From: Brevibacillus choshinensis
GTDB taxonomy: Bacteria; Bacillota; Bacilli; Brevibacillales; Brevibacillaceae
NCBI RefSeq assembly: GCF_001420695.1
Contig: NZ_LJJB01000007.1
Span: forward strand, 271,890 to 335,889
Direction of reading: 5' to 3'
Length of the DNA: 64,000 nucleotides
Positions within the stretch are counted from its first letter, which is position 1; each line of letters begins with the position of its first letter. A program made the translations under genes and the position numbers. This document shows, piece after piece, positions 26,418 through 34,660 of the stretch. The notes under the pieces were generated by a model that was not told the origin of the DNA, made no database searches, and saw nothing but the letters and a program-made list of their open reading frames with translations.

Positions 26418-26852
26418 TTGAAAAGAGTCGATGTCGTATCCGCAATCCTTACAAACGAAAGCGGACAAATCTTGATCGTCAAAAATCGAAAGGGCGATTC
26501 TTTTTATTGGGGTCCTCCAGGAGGGGCCGTCGAAGTAGGGGAAACGCTAGAGCAAGCGGTCGTGCGCGAGGTAAAAGAAGAAACGGGATACGACATTCGC
26601 GTTGGCGGCTTGAGCTCTGTTCGAGAGGTGCTTTTTGAAGAAAGAGGACATCATGTGTTATTTTTTACCTTTTTTGCACAAATCATCGATGACGAGATCC
26701 AGATCAATGACCCCGATGATGATATCGCAGAGGTAATGTGGGCGGATTTTCCAAAGGCAAAGGAACTTATGCCGTTTCTGGTGGAAGCGTTGAAGCTAGA
26801 AACGGAGTCGGAGAAAGCTCTGCCTTTTTATGCTTTTGAAGGTACGAGATAA
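26418..26852 (+). CDS. Nudix hydrolase
   Basis: TTG at 26418 is chosen behind AGAGGAGA; GTG 26370 would add residues without a family match. The 144-residue protein has a complete Nudix box, from GGAVEVGE to REVKEETGY (pattern G-x5-E-x7-REVKEE-x-G), near residues 36-58. Such enzymes hydrolyse nucleoside diphosphates linked to another group; the substrate is unknown. Its terminator hairpin is split by the IS element downstream. Confidence 0.88.
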   Translation: MKRVDVVSAILTNESGQILIVKNRKGDSFYWGPPGGAVEVGETLEQAVVREVKEETGYDIRVGGLSSVREVLFEERGHHVLFFTFFAQIIDDEIQINDPDDDIAEVMWADFPKAKELMPFLVEALKLETESEKALPFYAFEGTR

Positions 26853-26947
26853 ACGTATGCGTATTAACAGTTGAGTAAGTCCAAGGTTTAGAAAAAAGCT
26901 GTTGCCATGGTGGTCAAGACCCCATTTAGTGGACACTAAAAAAAGAG

Positions 26948-27832
26948 CTAAGCAGCAAGCTGGCGCCGGTACTCAATCGGCGTCAGCTTGTTTAATTTTC
27001 TTTGTGGCCTCGTAGAGTTGTAAAAATGGATATATTCCTCAATTCTCCTTTGTGCCTCGTCTACTGTTCGGATATCATAAGGGTAGAGCGCTTCCGTTTT
27101 GAGATGCGAGAAGAAGCTCTCCATAGAGGCATTGTCGTAACAATTGCCTCGGCGTGACATGCTGATTTGGGCTCCAACCTTTGGCAGCATGTCGTGATAC
27201 GCATAGGACGTGTACTGGAATCCCTGATCGCTGTGAACGATCAGTCCAGACATGTCCTCTTTATTTTGAAAGGCTTTCTTGAAAGTCTGCAAAACAAGAT
27301 CATTGTCATTGCGCTGCGCTAGATGGTAGGCCACGATTTCGTTATTAAACAAATCCTTGACGGCAGACAGGTACAACCATGTATCTCCGATACGATATTG
27401 GGTTACGTCAGTAACCCACTTTTGATTCGGTAAGTTGGCATGAAATTTCCGTTGCAATAAGTTTTCAACTACACGTGTCCCTATAGAAGAAGCATAGTTG
27501 CATCGATGTTTACGGCGTACTCGGGAGCGTAGTCCCATCTCTTGCATGAGGCGTAGGACCTTTTTGTGGTTAACCCATATCTTGTAGTCTTGAAGTAGAA
27601 AGAGCTGCGTTTGACGATATCCGTATTTCCCATCATATTTGCTATAGATCTTTTGAATGAACTCCTTAATTACAAGGTCTTTGTCTTGTGAACTCCGCTT
27701 TCTGTAAGCATAGAATCCACTTCTAGAGACCCCGAATAGCTTACATAACTCTGTTACATGGTACCACTCAGTCAATTTCACGATGGCATTGTACTTCTCT
27801 TGGACACCTCCCGCATCCAAATTTGTAAACAC
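26948..27832 (-). CDS. IS3-family transposase OrfB
   Basis: This is the catalytic DDE integrase domain of about 290 residues. It is expected to be made as an OrfAB fusion by -1 frameshifting. An HTH_21-like segment (FGVSRSGFYAYRKR, YGYRQTQLFL) is followed by the DDE residues: Asp in WVTDVTQ, Asp in VHSDQG and Glu in SMESFFSHLKTE. The C-terminus ends in NSTRPQRKLNKLTPIEYR, as usual for the IS150 group. Confidence 0.93.
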   Translation of the reverse strand: MFTNLDAGGVQEKYNAIVKLTEWYHVTELCKLFGVSRSGFYAYRKRSSQDKDLVIKEFIQKIYSKYDGKYGYRQTQLFLLQDYKIWVNHKKVLRLMQEMGLRSRVRRKHRCNYASSIGTRVVENLLQRKFHANLPNQKWVTDVTQYRIGDTWLYLSAVKDLFNNEIVAYHLAQRNDNDLVLQTFKKAFQNKEDMSGLIVHSDQGFQYTSYAYHDMLPKVGAQISMSRRGNCYDNASMESFFSHLKTEALYPYDIRTVDEAQRRIEEYIHFYNSTRPQRKLNKLTPIEYRRQLAA

Positions 27833-28110
27833 TTTTTTAGCATCGAATTCTCCCTCTCTAATTTTTGGACATATCGATTTTGATCCATGTATTCGTCACG
27901 TCGACCTCTCTGATCCAATAAGCCGAATTCACCCAACTGCTTGAACTTCTTTGTCCATGTAGTGACTCGGCCTCTGTCTGGGATCCCTAGATGTTCCATT
28001 ATCTTTCGATTAGACCATCCTTCCTCCATGTACAAGCGAATTGCTTCCATCTTGATTTCATGACTATAATTCGTAAACTTTTGCCCCATTTTTGCCATAA
28101 CGAAAAACAC
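27778..28110 (-). CDS. IS3-family transposase OrfA
   Basis: The 110-residue protein has an HTH domain (SNRKIMEHLGIPDRGRVTTW) and a C-terminal leucine-zipper-like stretch (LERENSMLKKCLQIWM) for multimerisation. The true start may be the internal Met at residue 5. An A6G heptamer-type slip site lies at 27832-27838 in the overlap with orfB and would give the fused transposase. Confidence 0.9.
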   Translation of the reverse strand: MFFVMAKMGQKFTNYSHEIKMEAIRLYMEEGWSNRKIMEHLGIPDRGRVTTWTKKFKQLGEFGLLDQRGRRDEYMDQNRYVQKLERENSMLKKCLQIWMREVSKRSTMPS

Positions 28111-28210
28111 CCCCTATAGGAATCATCGGTTTAAAACACTCGTGTTTTTTCCAATGTCCACTATAAGGGGTGCACTTCAATGGGTAATAGCTTTTTTTGT
28201 TTGAGAAAAT

Positions 28211-28250
28211 CGTTATAATTAGTTATAACTAGTTATAACTAGATATAATT
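28211..28250 (+). repeat. Four tandem 10-bp palindromic units
   Basis: The units are CGTTATAATT, AGTTATAACT, AGTTATAACT and AGATATAATT, head to tail without spacers. The two middle units are perfect palindromes. The array ends 22 bases before the ATG of the following small gene and contains TATAAT-like hexamers, so it may be both promoter and operator. Confidence 0.7.
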
Positions 28251-28272
28251 AATGGGAGGTGGACGGTTGTAA

Positions 28273-28581
28273 ATGGTGGCGACACAAGATCAATCGCAAA
28301 AGTTATGGATGCTGGCCAAACGGATGGAACCGCATCTGATCCGTAATCATGCCAACATGGAAAAGCTCTTGAAAATGCTCATTCTCCACGATGTCGCGTG
28401 CACGTCCGCTGAGCAAGGAACGAGCATGGGACAGAAATGGGCCACAAAGCCAGGATTACGGATCGAGACGATATCCAATCACGATGTTCAAGCGATATGG
28501 AACGAGTTTGAGAGAAACGAGAGCTACGAAGCAAAAATCGCGCATGCCATTATCCATTTGATCAACCAAGTGGAATTTTAG
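28273..28581 (+). CDS. Small protein of unknown function
   Basis: The 102-residue, largely helical and soluble protein is not recognised. It has no signal peptide and no membrane segment, and holds one Cys (in VACTSAEQG). GGAGG lies 13 bases before the ATG, a long gap. The gene is alone, between the palindromic array at 28211-28250 and a strong terminator at 28656, which supports it as a real transcription unit. Confidence 0.6.
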   Translation: MVATQDQSQKLWMLAKRMEPHLIRNHANMEKLLKMLILHDVACTSAEQGTSMGQKWATKPGLRIETISNHDVQAIWNEFERNESYEAKIAHAIIHLINQVEF

Positions 28582-28655
28582 GCAAATGGCATGTGCTGGC
28601 CCTGTAATCCAAAAGGGGGCTAGAAGCTAGCTGTGAAGAAACGACGAAACTCTTC

Positions 28656-28704
28656 AAGCCAGTACTGCCACGAAAATGAAGAGGCAGTGCTGGCTTCCTT
28701 TTTT
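28656..28704 (+). terminator. Terminator, possibly bidirectional
   Basis: AAGCCAGTACTGCC (28656-28669) pairs with GGCAGTGCTGGCTT (28683-28696), with one G-U pair, followed by CC and TTTTTT. It lies between the small gene and the convergent GNAT gene. Confidence 0.8.
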
Positions 28705-28724
28705 GAGTCTGTCAGAAGGAAGAG

Positions 28725-29198
28725 CTATGCTTTTAGGGAAATCGAAAATGTCGGTTCACCATGTGTAAGAATATGATCATCAGTAAATCCAAGCTTCTTG
28801 TAGAATTTTTTGCCTGCATCGTTTTCAGGGTGTACAGTCAATCTTAAGCGATGACAAGCAGGATGGAATTCTCTCATATGTTTGATCAACTCTTGTATTG
28901 CAGTAGACCCTAATCCCATTCTTTGAAACCGTTTATCAATAAATAAATGAAAAAGCCAATAGTCTTCATGGCTATCCGGTGTATAGTGAAGATTGAAAAA
29001 ACCCACCATTTCCTGCAGATGATAGACGCCATAAGGTTCAACCATCTTACCGTCTGGCCTAATGTATGCCTTGGCAAGAGCAATGGCAGCAGGAGGTGTG
29101 ACAGCTGCTACAAACTCTTGCTGCTCAACAGTTACAGAGAGTCCTATTGCTTCTCGCCAGTTTTCAGAGGTGATTCGTTTCAAAGTGATTTGAGACAT
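28725..29198 (-). CDS. GNAT-family N-acetyltransferase
   Basis: The 157-residue protein has the GNAT core: FHLFIDKRFQRMGLGSTAIQ (acetyl-CoA loop R-x-x-G-x-G/A, residues about 90-105) and LTVHPENDAGKKFYKKLGF. It most resembles spermine/spermidine-type acetyltransferases, but the substrate cannot be set. It ends near the shared terminator and is followed on the same strand, in reading direction, by nothing else. Confidence 0.85.
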   Translation of the reverse strand: MSQITLKRITSENWREAIGLSVTVEQQEFVAAVTPPAAIALAKAYIRPDGKMVEPYGVYHLQEMVGFFNLHYTPDSHEDYWLFHLFIDKRFQRMGLGSTAIQELIKHMREFHPACHRLRLTVHPENDAGKKFYKKLGFTDDHILTHGEPTFSISLKA

Positions 29199-29230
29199 GA
29201 GCGTTAACCCCCAAGCTCGCCTGCGTTTTT

Positions 29231-30466
29231 TTATTGAGGCTTCTCCCCATGATAAACATCCAAAGCAGCTTGCACCGCCTGCCCCGTATGTACATCCACC
29301 CCATGCCGAATCAAAACAGCTTCCAGTGCTCCTAGCACATGCAAAATATTTTTCTTCCGGCAGCTATAGCCCATGGTCCCGATCCGCCATATTTTCCCTT
29401 TGAGTGGTCCAAACGAGCTGGCGATCTCGATGTGGAAATCTTCCAACAACATCGCACGTACGGATTCGCCGTTAACCCCATCAGGAATAGAGATGCATGT
29501 GACGACAGGTAGCTTGCAGGCAGGATCGCCATACAGCTCCAGACCCATCGCCTTGATTCCTTGTACCAGAGCGGTTTCATGCAGTCGATGCCGAGAAAAG
29601 CGCTCCTCCAGACCTTCTTCCAAAACGATGCGTACCCCTTCACGCAAAGCGTAGAGCATGCTGGTAGCTTCCGTGTGATGATTGAGTCGGGCCGGTCCCC
29701 AGTAGTCCATGAGCTGGCTGAGGTCAAAATAGTTGCTGCGAATGCTTCGCCCCAGACCTGTTGAGTACGATGCATCAGGATCTGCCAAGCCTCTTTCGAT
29801 TTTCTTGCGTTCCAGGAGGAGAGCTTCAACGCGGGAATTGAACGTGATTGGAGCCATACCAGATGGAACGGATAAACATTTTTGCGTACCACCGATGCAA
29901 GCGTCTATGTACCAATCATCCACTTTTACGTCCGTGCCCCCGATAGAGGCGACGGCATCGACGACGAACAGCACATTCATCTGCCGGCAAGCCCATCCGA
30001 TTTCCTGAAGAGGCTGCAAGCAACCGGTAGAGGTTTCCCCGTGGACCATCGCGACGATTTTAGGTTGGATGCGTTCGATTTCGTTAATGACGGCAGCGGG
30101 ATCAAAGACTTTGCCCCAAGTTGTTTCCATCGTGACGACATCCGCACCATAGCGCTCTGAGATTTCCGTCAGCAGATGTCCAAACCGGCCGTAAATCGGG
30201 ACGAGCACCCGATCCCCCGGCTCGATGAGACTGCCGAGTACGGCCTCGATGCCCGCTCGGGAAGTACCGTCGACAGGGAACGCCCAGTGATTATTTGTCT
30301 GGAATAGCTTGCGCAGCATCTCCATGGTTTCATTCATGATGGCTGTAAATTCTGGATCGAACTGCCCCAGAATCGGTGTACACATGGCACGCAGCACACG
30401 TGGCTCTGCTTCTACAGGCCCTGGGGTCAGAATGGTACGCATCGACGTATTCAGTTCTTTGTACAT
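29231..30466 (-). CDS. Class V aminotransferase, PucG/alanine-glyoxylate type
   Basis: The PLP enzyme of 411 residues starts at the ATG at 30466 behind AAAAAAGGAG; a longer frame to 30502 lacks a site. ILTPGPVEAEPRVLRAM opens the family core. VDAVASIGGTDV carries the PLP-pyridine Asp, and GGTQKCLSVPSG carries the Schiff-base Lys. PucG makes glycine from ureidoglycine and glyoxylate in purine breakdown; no other purine genes are near, so alanine- or serine-glyoxylate transamination is equally possible. Confidence 0.88.
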   Translation of the reverse strand: MYKELNTSMRTILTPGPVEAEPRVLRAMCTPILGQFDPEFTAIMNETMEMLRKLFQTNNHWAFPVDGTSRAGIEAVLGSLIEPGDRVLVPIYGRFGHLLTEISERYGADVVTMETTWGKVFDPAAVINEIERIQPKIVAMVHGETSTGCLQPLQEIGWACRQMNVLFVVDAVASIGGTDVKVDDWYIDACIGGTQKCLSVPSGMAPITFNSRVEALLLERKKIERGLADPDASYSTGLGRSIRSNYFDLSQLMDYWGPARLNHHTEATSMLYALREGVRIVLEEGLEERFSRHRLHETALVQGIKAMGLELYGDPACKLPVVTCISIPDGVNGESVRAMLLEDFHIEIASSFGPLKGKIWRIGTMGYSCRKKNILHVLGALEAVLIRHGVDVHTGQAVQAALDVYHGEKPQ

Positions 30467-30563
30467 GTTCAGGCCACTCCTTTTTTCTCCTGTATGAAAC
30501 AAATGACCGTCCTCTCAGGGTCTTCCCCAGAAAAAACGGCCGCTCGCATCGTTGCTTTCCTAT

Positions 30564-31595
30564 TTAGAAATCAATTTTGAACTTCAGGAAACCTGCCTTG
30601 CGCAGTGCATCATAAATAATGACGAGGGCAGGACCCAGGATGAGACCGAAAAAGCCCATGACCTGAAAGCCGAGAAAGAGGCTGACCAACGCTGCCAAAG
30701 CACTGATGCCGAGGCTCGAAGCCAAAATCTTTGGCTCGATGATGCGCCGGATGACGGTGATCACCAGGAAGAGAATGACCAAACCGATGGCGAGGTGCTC
30801 CTTGTCTGTAAAGAAATTGTAGACCGCCCATGGAACGAGGAAGGATCCTGTTCCCAAGATCGGGAGGATGTCCACCAGTACGATCAGCAGAGCAATGACC
30901 GCTGAATACTTGACCTTCAAGATGATGAGACCCAGCCATGCGATCATGAACGTGACAAAGCTGAGGATGATCTGGGCGCGTAAGAAACCAATCGTGGCGC
31001 GGTTGAGCTGAGTGAGCACCACGTTTATCTTCTCTCTGGCAGAGACCGTGAACATCCGCATGAAACCAGCACGCAACCGAGGCAGATCCAGACTAATCAG
31101 GAACAGTGCTACCAGGTAGATGATCGTCGTGAGCAGGAAGCCAGGAATGGTGGCGACACCTCCGAGGATTCCTTTCGCGAGCGTAGAAGCGGTGTTTAGC
31201 GCGGACGTTTTCAAGCTGTCAAATACCTGTTGAATCTGATTGACTGTTTCAGCAGGCAAAGTGGAGTAATACAGTTCCCATTGCCCAAACGTGGACTCCA
31301 GGAACTCAAACAGATGCTGGGAATAGGTGGGTAGCCGCTGAGCGAGATCAACGCTTTGCACCACGATCTGAGTGCCTAACCAGTAGGCGATGATTGCAAA
31401 TGACAAGAGAAACAAGAGAAAGGAACCGATGACGGCACTCAATCGATTGATGCGTAGACTCCGGATGAGAAACAACACCAACGGTTCCAGCAAAATCGCC
31501 GTCAATAACGAGAGGATAAAAGGAACGGAATACGGTAGCAGAAATAATGTGATCGCTAGGAGAATTCCTAACAATATAATCTTCCGAATCGTCAT
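30564..31595 (-). CDS. ytvI: YtvI-type membrane protein, AI-2E transporter superfamily
   Basis: The 343-residue protein has about seven or eight membrane segments and the superfamily PF01594 pattern (IRRIIEPKILASSLGISALA near the C-terminus). The layout fits the sporulation integral membrane protein YtvI of bacilli. The exact transported molecule is unknown. Two adjacent strong hydrophobic helices form the N-terminus. Confidence 0.82.
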   Translation of the reverse strand: MTIRKIILLGILLAITLFLLPYSVPFILSLLTAILLEPLVLFLIRSLRINRLSAVIGSFLLFLLSFAIIAYWLGTQIVVQSVDLAQRLPTYSQHLFEFLESTFGQWELYYSTLPAETVNQIQQVFDSLKTSALNTASTLAKGILGGVATIPGFLLTTIIYLVALFLISLDLPRLRAGFMRMFTVSAREKINVVLTQLNRATIGFLRAQIILSFVTFMIAWLGLIILKVKYSAVIALLIVLVDILPILGTGSFLVPWAVYNFFTDKEHLAIGLVILFLVITVIRRIIEPKILASSLGISALAALVSLFLGFQVMGFFGLILGPALVIIYDALRKAGFLKFKIDF

Positions 31596-31683
31596 CGCTG
31601 GGCTCCATTCTCATTCTTATAAGTAACAGGTTATATCCAATCTTACCTATTTTATCATTTTTGTCATGGGTAAAACAATGTTA

Positions 31684-31886
31684 TCACTTCGCCAGCTCCG
31701 GGAGAAATGCGTTGGACAATTGATCGTTGCCCCCTGTCATTTCGTAAAAGGCAGTCGTCGGGGAGATGACCGAAAGCTGACGATCGTTATCTTTTTGGGT
31801 ATTCGTACTGGCGGAAAGTCATTTTGGATGATTGCCAATTTTTGCTCAAGGGAAAGGAAACGGGGAGGTGTTGTACGAGCGGTCAT
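31684..31886 (-). pseudogene. Decayed flavin amine oxidase gene
   Basis: From the ATG at 31886, with GAGGAG upstream, the minus strand reads LSLEQKLAIIQNDFPPVRIP and KKITIV. This is the N-terminus of bacterial flavin monoamine/L-amino-acid oxidases just before the GAGxAG loop. After a jump and frame change it continues SPTTAFYEMTGGNDQLSNAF up to TGA at 31684, a segment found some 200 residues further on in those enzymes. The FAD loop and most of the enzyme are gone, so it is a deletion remnant with intact ends. Confidence 0.65.
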
Positions 31887-31889
31887 GAG

Positions 31890-32233
31890 AGATCTCCTCT
31901 TCTGGGATTTTACGTAAAACGCGATTTCTTCATCGTATTCGACCTAGGGCCTAGATGTGTTGTGACCAAACTATCGAAATAATAAGTAAAAATAAAAAAA
32001 TACAAAAAATCAGGTATACGTAAATTGCGTGATATGATACTGATCTATATGATTCTCGGCCAAGAGTCACGAAAGTATATAGCAAGAAAAAGTATGTAAG
32101 GAGTAGAGGAAGCTATTTACATTGAGTATAAAAACGTTCCTCTGCTAGAATGTGAATTATGAATCGACACAATTCGACAAAACGTCGAAATTGGTGTAGA
32201 CATACATTACTTTTATTGAAGTGAGGTGTCAGA
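31890..32233. other. Upstream region of the symporter gene
   Basis: About 340 A/T-rich bases without a gene. They hold a likely promoter (32122-32151) and an imperfect inverted repeat around 32167-32197, where AATTCGAC faces GTCGAAATT across AAAAC. The latter is in the 5' leader and could be a regulator site or an mRNA hairpin. Confidence 0.45.
32122..32151 (+). promoter_or_regulatory. Candidate promoter of the symporter gene
   Basis: TTGAGT (32122-32127), 18 bases, TAGAAT (32146-32151), 82 bases before the ATG. Confidence 0.5.
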
Positions 32234-33502
32234 ATGAAGCGGTTTGGTTTAGCGATTCAGATTGTCATCGGTCTCATTCTGGGTATCCTGGTGGGCGCCA
32301 TTTTCTTTGGCAATCCTGCTGTGGCGACCTATTTACAGCCGATTGGTGATGTTTTCCTTCGTTTGATTAAAATGATTGTTATCCCGATCGTAATCGCGAC
32401 GTTGATCGTCGGAGTTGCGGGAGTGGGAGACGTCAAGAAGCTGGGTAAAATCGGCGGAAAAACCATTCTGTATTTTGAAATCGTTACCACGATTGCAATT
32501 GTTGTCGGTCTTCTGGCTGCAAACATCTTTCAACCAGGGGTCGGCGTGGACATGTCGCATCTGGCGAAAACCGACATTCATACTTATGTGGAGACAGCGG
32601 AAACCACGCAAAGCCACAGTATGATTGATACCTTTGTAAACATCGTTCCAAAAAACATCTTTGATGCCATTGTCCGTGGTGACATGCTGGCGATTATCTT
32701 CTTCTCCGTCTTATTTGGGTTAGGGGTAGCGGCTGCAGGTGAGCGCGGAAAACCGGTACTGAATTTCTTCCAGGGCGTTGCGGACGCTATGTTCTGGGTT
32801 GTAAATGCAATCATGCGTTTTGCTCCATTCGGGGTATTTGCCCTGATCGGGGTTACGGTATCCAAGTTTGGTCTATCATCCCTTGTACCTTTGGGGAAAT
32901 TGGTGATTCTCGTACACGTCGCGATGGCGTTCTTCATTTTCGTTGTTTTGGGAACGATTGCAAGAATCAGTGGAATTAAAATTACGCAGATTCTCAGAAT
33001 CTTGAAGGACGAGCTGCTCTTGGCTTACTCGACTTCCAGCTCTGAGACCGTCTTGCCGAAAATCATGGAAAAAATGGAGCGTCTCGGCTGTCCAAAAGCG
33101 ATTACTTCGTTTGTAATCCCGACAGGCTATTCCTTTAACCTGGACGGTTCTACGCTGTACCAAGCATTGGCGGCATTGTTTATTGCGCAAATGTACGGCA
33201 TCCACATGCCAATCAGCGCACAGATTACATTGATGCTCGTTCTGATGGTAACCTCCAAAGGGATCGCAGGTGTACCTGGTGTCTCGTTCGTTGTCCTGTT
33301 GGCGACTTTGGGTTCAGTCGGTATTCCATTGGAAGGTCTCGCTTTCATCGCGGGTGTCGACCGTCTGCTTGACATGGCGCGTACCGTTGTAAACGTAGTA
33401 GGGAACTCTCTGGCTGCCGTCGTTATTTCTCGCTGGGAAGGTCAGTTTGACAAACAAAAAGCTGAGCAGTACCTAAAAGAAGTAGCTACGAAAGCCGCTT
33501 AA
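32234..33502 (+). CDS. Dicarboxylate/amino acid:cation symporter (GltP/GltT type)
   Basis: The 422-residue membrane protein of the SDF family takes up glutamate, aspartate or C4-dicarboxylates with H+ or Na+. The serine-rich re-entrant hairpin is YSTSSSETVLPKIMEK (residues about 263-280). SFNLDGSTLYQ and GIAGVPGVSFVV follow, and the substrate-site Asp/Asn lie in helix 8 (DRLLDMARTVVNVVGN). GAGGTG precedes the ATG. It is single, ended by the terminator at 33521. Confidence 0.94.
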   Translation: MKRFGLAIQIVIGLILGILVGAIFFGNPAVATYLQPIGDVFLRLIKMIVIPIVIATLIVGVAGVGDVKKLGKIGGKTILYFEIVTTIAIVVGLLAANIFQPGVGVDMSHLAKTDIHTYVETAETTQSHSMIDTFVNIVPKNIFDAIVRGDMLAIIFFSVLFGLGVAAAGERGKPVLNFFQGVADAMFWVVNAIMRFAPFGVFALIGVTVSKFGLSSLVPLGKLVILVHVAMAFFIFVVLGTIARISGIKITQILRILKDELLLAYSTSSSETVLPKIMEKMERLGCPKAITSFVIPTGYSFNLDGSTLYQALAALFIAQMYGIHMPISAQITLMLVLMVTSKGIAGVPGVSFVVLLATLGSVGIPLEGLAFIAGVDRLLDMARTVVNVVGNSLAAVVISRWEGQFDKQKAEQYLKEVATKAA

Positions 33503-33520
33503 ATATAACAGACCCAACCA

Positions 33521-33560
33521 AGCCTTTTGTCTGGAGCAATCCGGGCAAAGGGCTTTTTTT
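33521..33560 (+). terminator. Terminator of the symporter gene
   Basis: The arms 33521-33534 and 33541-33554 pair over 14 positions with some G-U pairs, and TTTTTTT follows. Confidence 0.88.
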
Positions 33561-33575
33561 AATTGTAATTGCCTG

Positions 33576-33643
33576 TTGACAGGGAGAAAAAGGAAAGATA
33601 TTATCATGATAACAGATTGTTAATAACAAAATGATAATAACAA
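33576..33643 (+). promoter_or_regulatory. NAD-regulon promoter with palindromic candidate NrtR sites
   Basis: TTGACA (33576-33581), 17 bases, TATTAT (33599-33604) is a strong promoter. The perfect palindrome TTATCATGATAA (33601-33612) overlaps the -10. TTGTTA-A-TAACAA (33617-33629) is a second palindrome, and TAATAACAA is repeated at 33621 and 33635. Operators over and after the -10 fit a repressor, most likely the NrtR protein encoded next. Confidence 0.7.
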
Positions 33644-33708
33644 TGAGTTTCGAACAATTAACGCGCATCTAACTTTACAAAATGCGCGACTGGAGGGCGA
33701 AGAACGAA

Positions 33709-34617
33709 GTGAAGCCATCACCGATTACCAACAAGGATGGAATGACCGAGCAGGAATTTCTACAAAAGTACGATGCAAGCCGATATGCACGACCGTCTGT
33801 CACCGTCGACATGCTCATTTTTACCGTTGCCGATGAACAGGAGCCGAATTATCGCAAGCTCTCCCCAAAATCGTTGCAGATTCTACTGGTCAAACGCGCG
33901 GATCATCCTTTCATGGGACAGTGGGCCTTGCCGGGAGGATTTGTCTCTCCCGATGAAAGCTTGGAGGAGGCAGCCCTTCGCGAGCTTCGAGAGGAGACGA
34001 ATATCGACGACATTTATCTGGAGCAGCTGTACACGTGGGGAGAAGTAAACAGGGATCCTCGCACACGGGTTATCAGCGCTTCATACATGGCGCTGGTGGA
34101 CAGCGAGAGGCTGGAAGTAAAAGCAGGAGACGATGCAGATGATGCCAGGTGGTTTCGCGTCGAGGACAAATGGCTGCGCGAGAACAAGATCGCCACAGAG
34201 ACAGGAACGATTACGGAAAAATGGGTAGCGTTGCGTTTCTGGAATGAAGCCGAGGAATTATCGGCAACGGTCAAAATCACGCGCACGGTCTCGGGGCGTA
34301 CCGTTCGGGAAGAAAGAGAGATCGTGGAGACAAATCAGGTGGCCTTTGACCATGCGAAGATCATTCAATACGCGCTAGAGCGTCTGCGCAACAAGATCGA
34401 GTATACGGATATCGCTTTTGCCCTCATGCCGGAGCTCTTCACGCTGACAGAGCTGCAGCAAGTGTATGAGGTGATTTTAGGCAAGGAACTGTTGGCTGCG
34501 GCATTTCGCAGAAAGGTTGCTGACAAGGTAATCGAGACGAATCACTACCGCAAGCATGCGGGCCATCGGCCATCAAAATATTACCGGTTTCATCCGGAGT
34601 GGACAGATCAAGCGTAA
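33709..34617 (+). CDS. nrtR: Nudix-related regulator of NAD metabolism
   Basis: The protein (302 aa from GTG 33709, with GGAGGG upstream; ATG 33682 is an alternative) joins an N-terminal Nudix domain to a C-terminal winged helix (FTLTELQQVYEVIL, FRRKVADK). That is the NrtR architecture, in which ADP-ribose or NAD derivatives bound to the Nudix fold release DNA. The Nudix box GFVSPDES...RELREETNI has Asn where the last Gly is expected, which may mean weak or no hydrolysis. pnuC and a NadR-type gene follow at once, supporting this identity. Confidence 0.9.
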   Translation: MKPSPITNKDGMTEQEFLQKYDASRYARPSVTVDMLIFTVADEQEPNYRKLSPKSLQILLVKRADHPFMGQWALPGGFVSPDESLEEAALRELREETNIDDIYLEQLYTWGEVNRDPRTRVISASYMALVDSERLEVKAGDDADDARWFRVEDKWLRENKIATETGTITEKWVALRFWNEAEELSATVKITRTVSGRTVREEREIVETNQVAFDHAKIIQYALERLRNKIEYTDIAFALMPELFTLTELQQVYEVILGKELLAAAFRRKVADKVIETNHYRKHAGHRPSKYYRFHPEWTDQA

Positions 34618-34660
34618 CCCCGGCTTGGGGAGGAACGAATATGAAAAGGGAGAGATTCCT

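Larger units (their letters stand above)
26911..28179 (-). mobile_element. IS3-family insertion sequence (IS150-like), apparently complete
   Basis: The element is 1269 bp. The left end TGGTCAAGACCCCATTTAGT and the inverted right end TGAAGTGCACCCCTTATAGT share ACCCC, TAGTGGACA and flanking A-rich positions. Both ends begin with TG. A 4-bp target duplication ATGG flanks it (26907-26910 and 28180-28183). It carries overlapping orfA and orfB on the minus strand with an A6G slip site. Intact frames and target duplication suggest a recent insertion. Confidence 0.92.
26892..28198 (+). terminator. Nudix-gene terminator split by the IS element
   Basis: The left arm AAAAAAGCTGTTGC (26892-26905) and the right arm GTAATAGCTTTTTT (28184-28197) form a 14-bp stem, including two G-U pairs, once the IS and one ATGG copy are removed. 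The restored loop is CATGG. The stem and T-run (28192-28198) are those of a rho-independent terminator. Confidence 0.75.

Noticed and set aside
28211-28250. Tandem repeats considered as a CRISPR array
   Set aside because: Units are 10 bp with no spacers and there are no cas genes.
31666-31917. An 83-codon plus-strand frame
   Set aside because: The opposite strand reads recognisable amine oxidase pieces; the plus frame has no family match.
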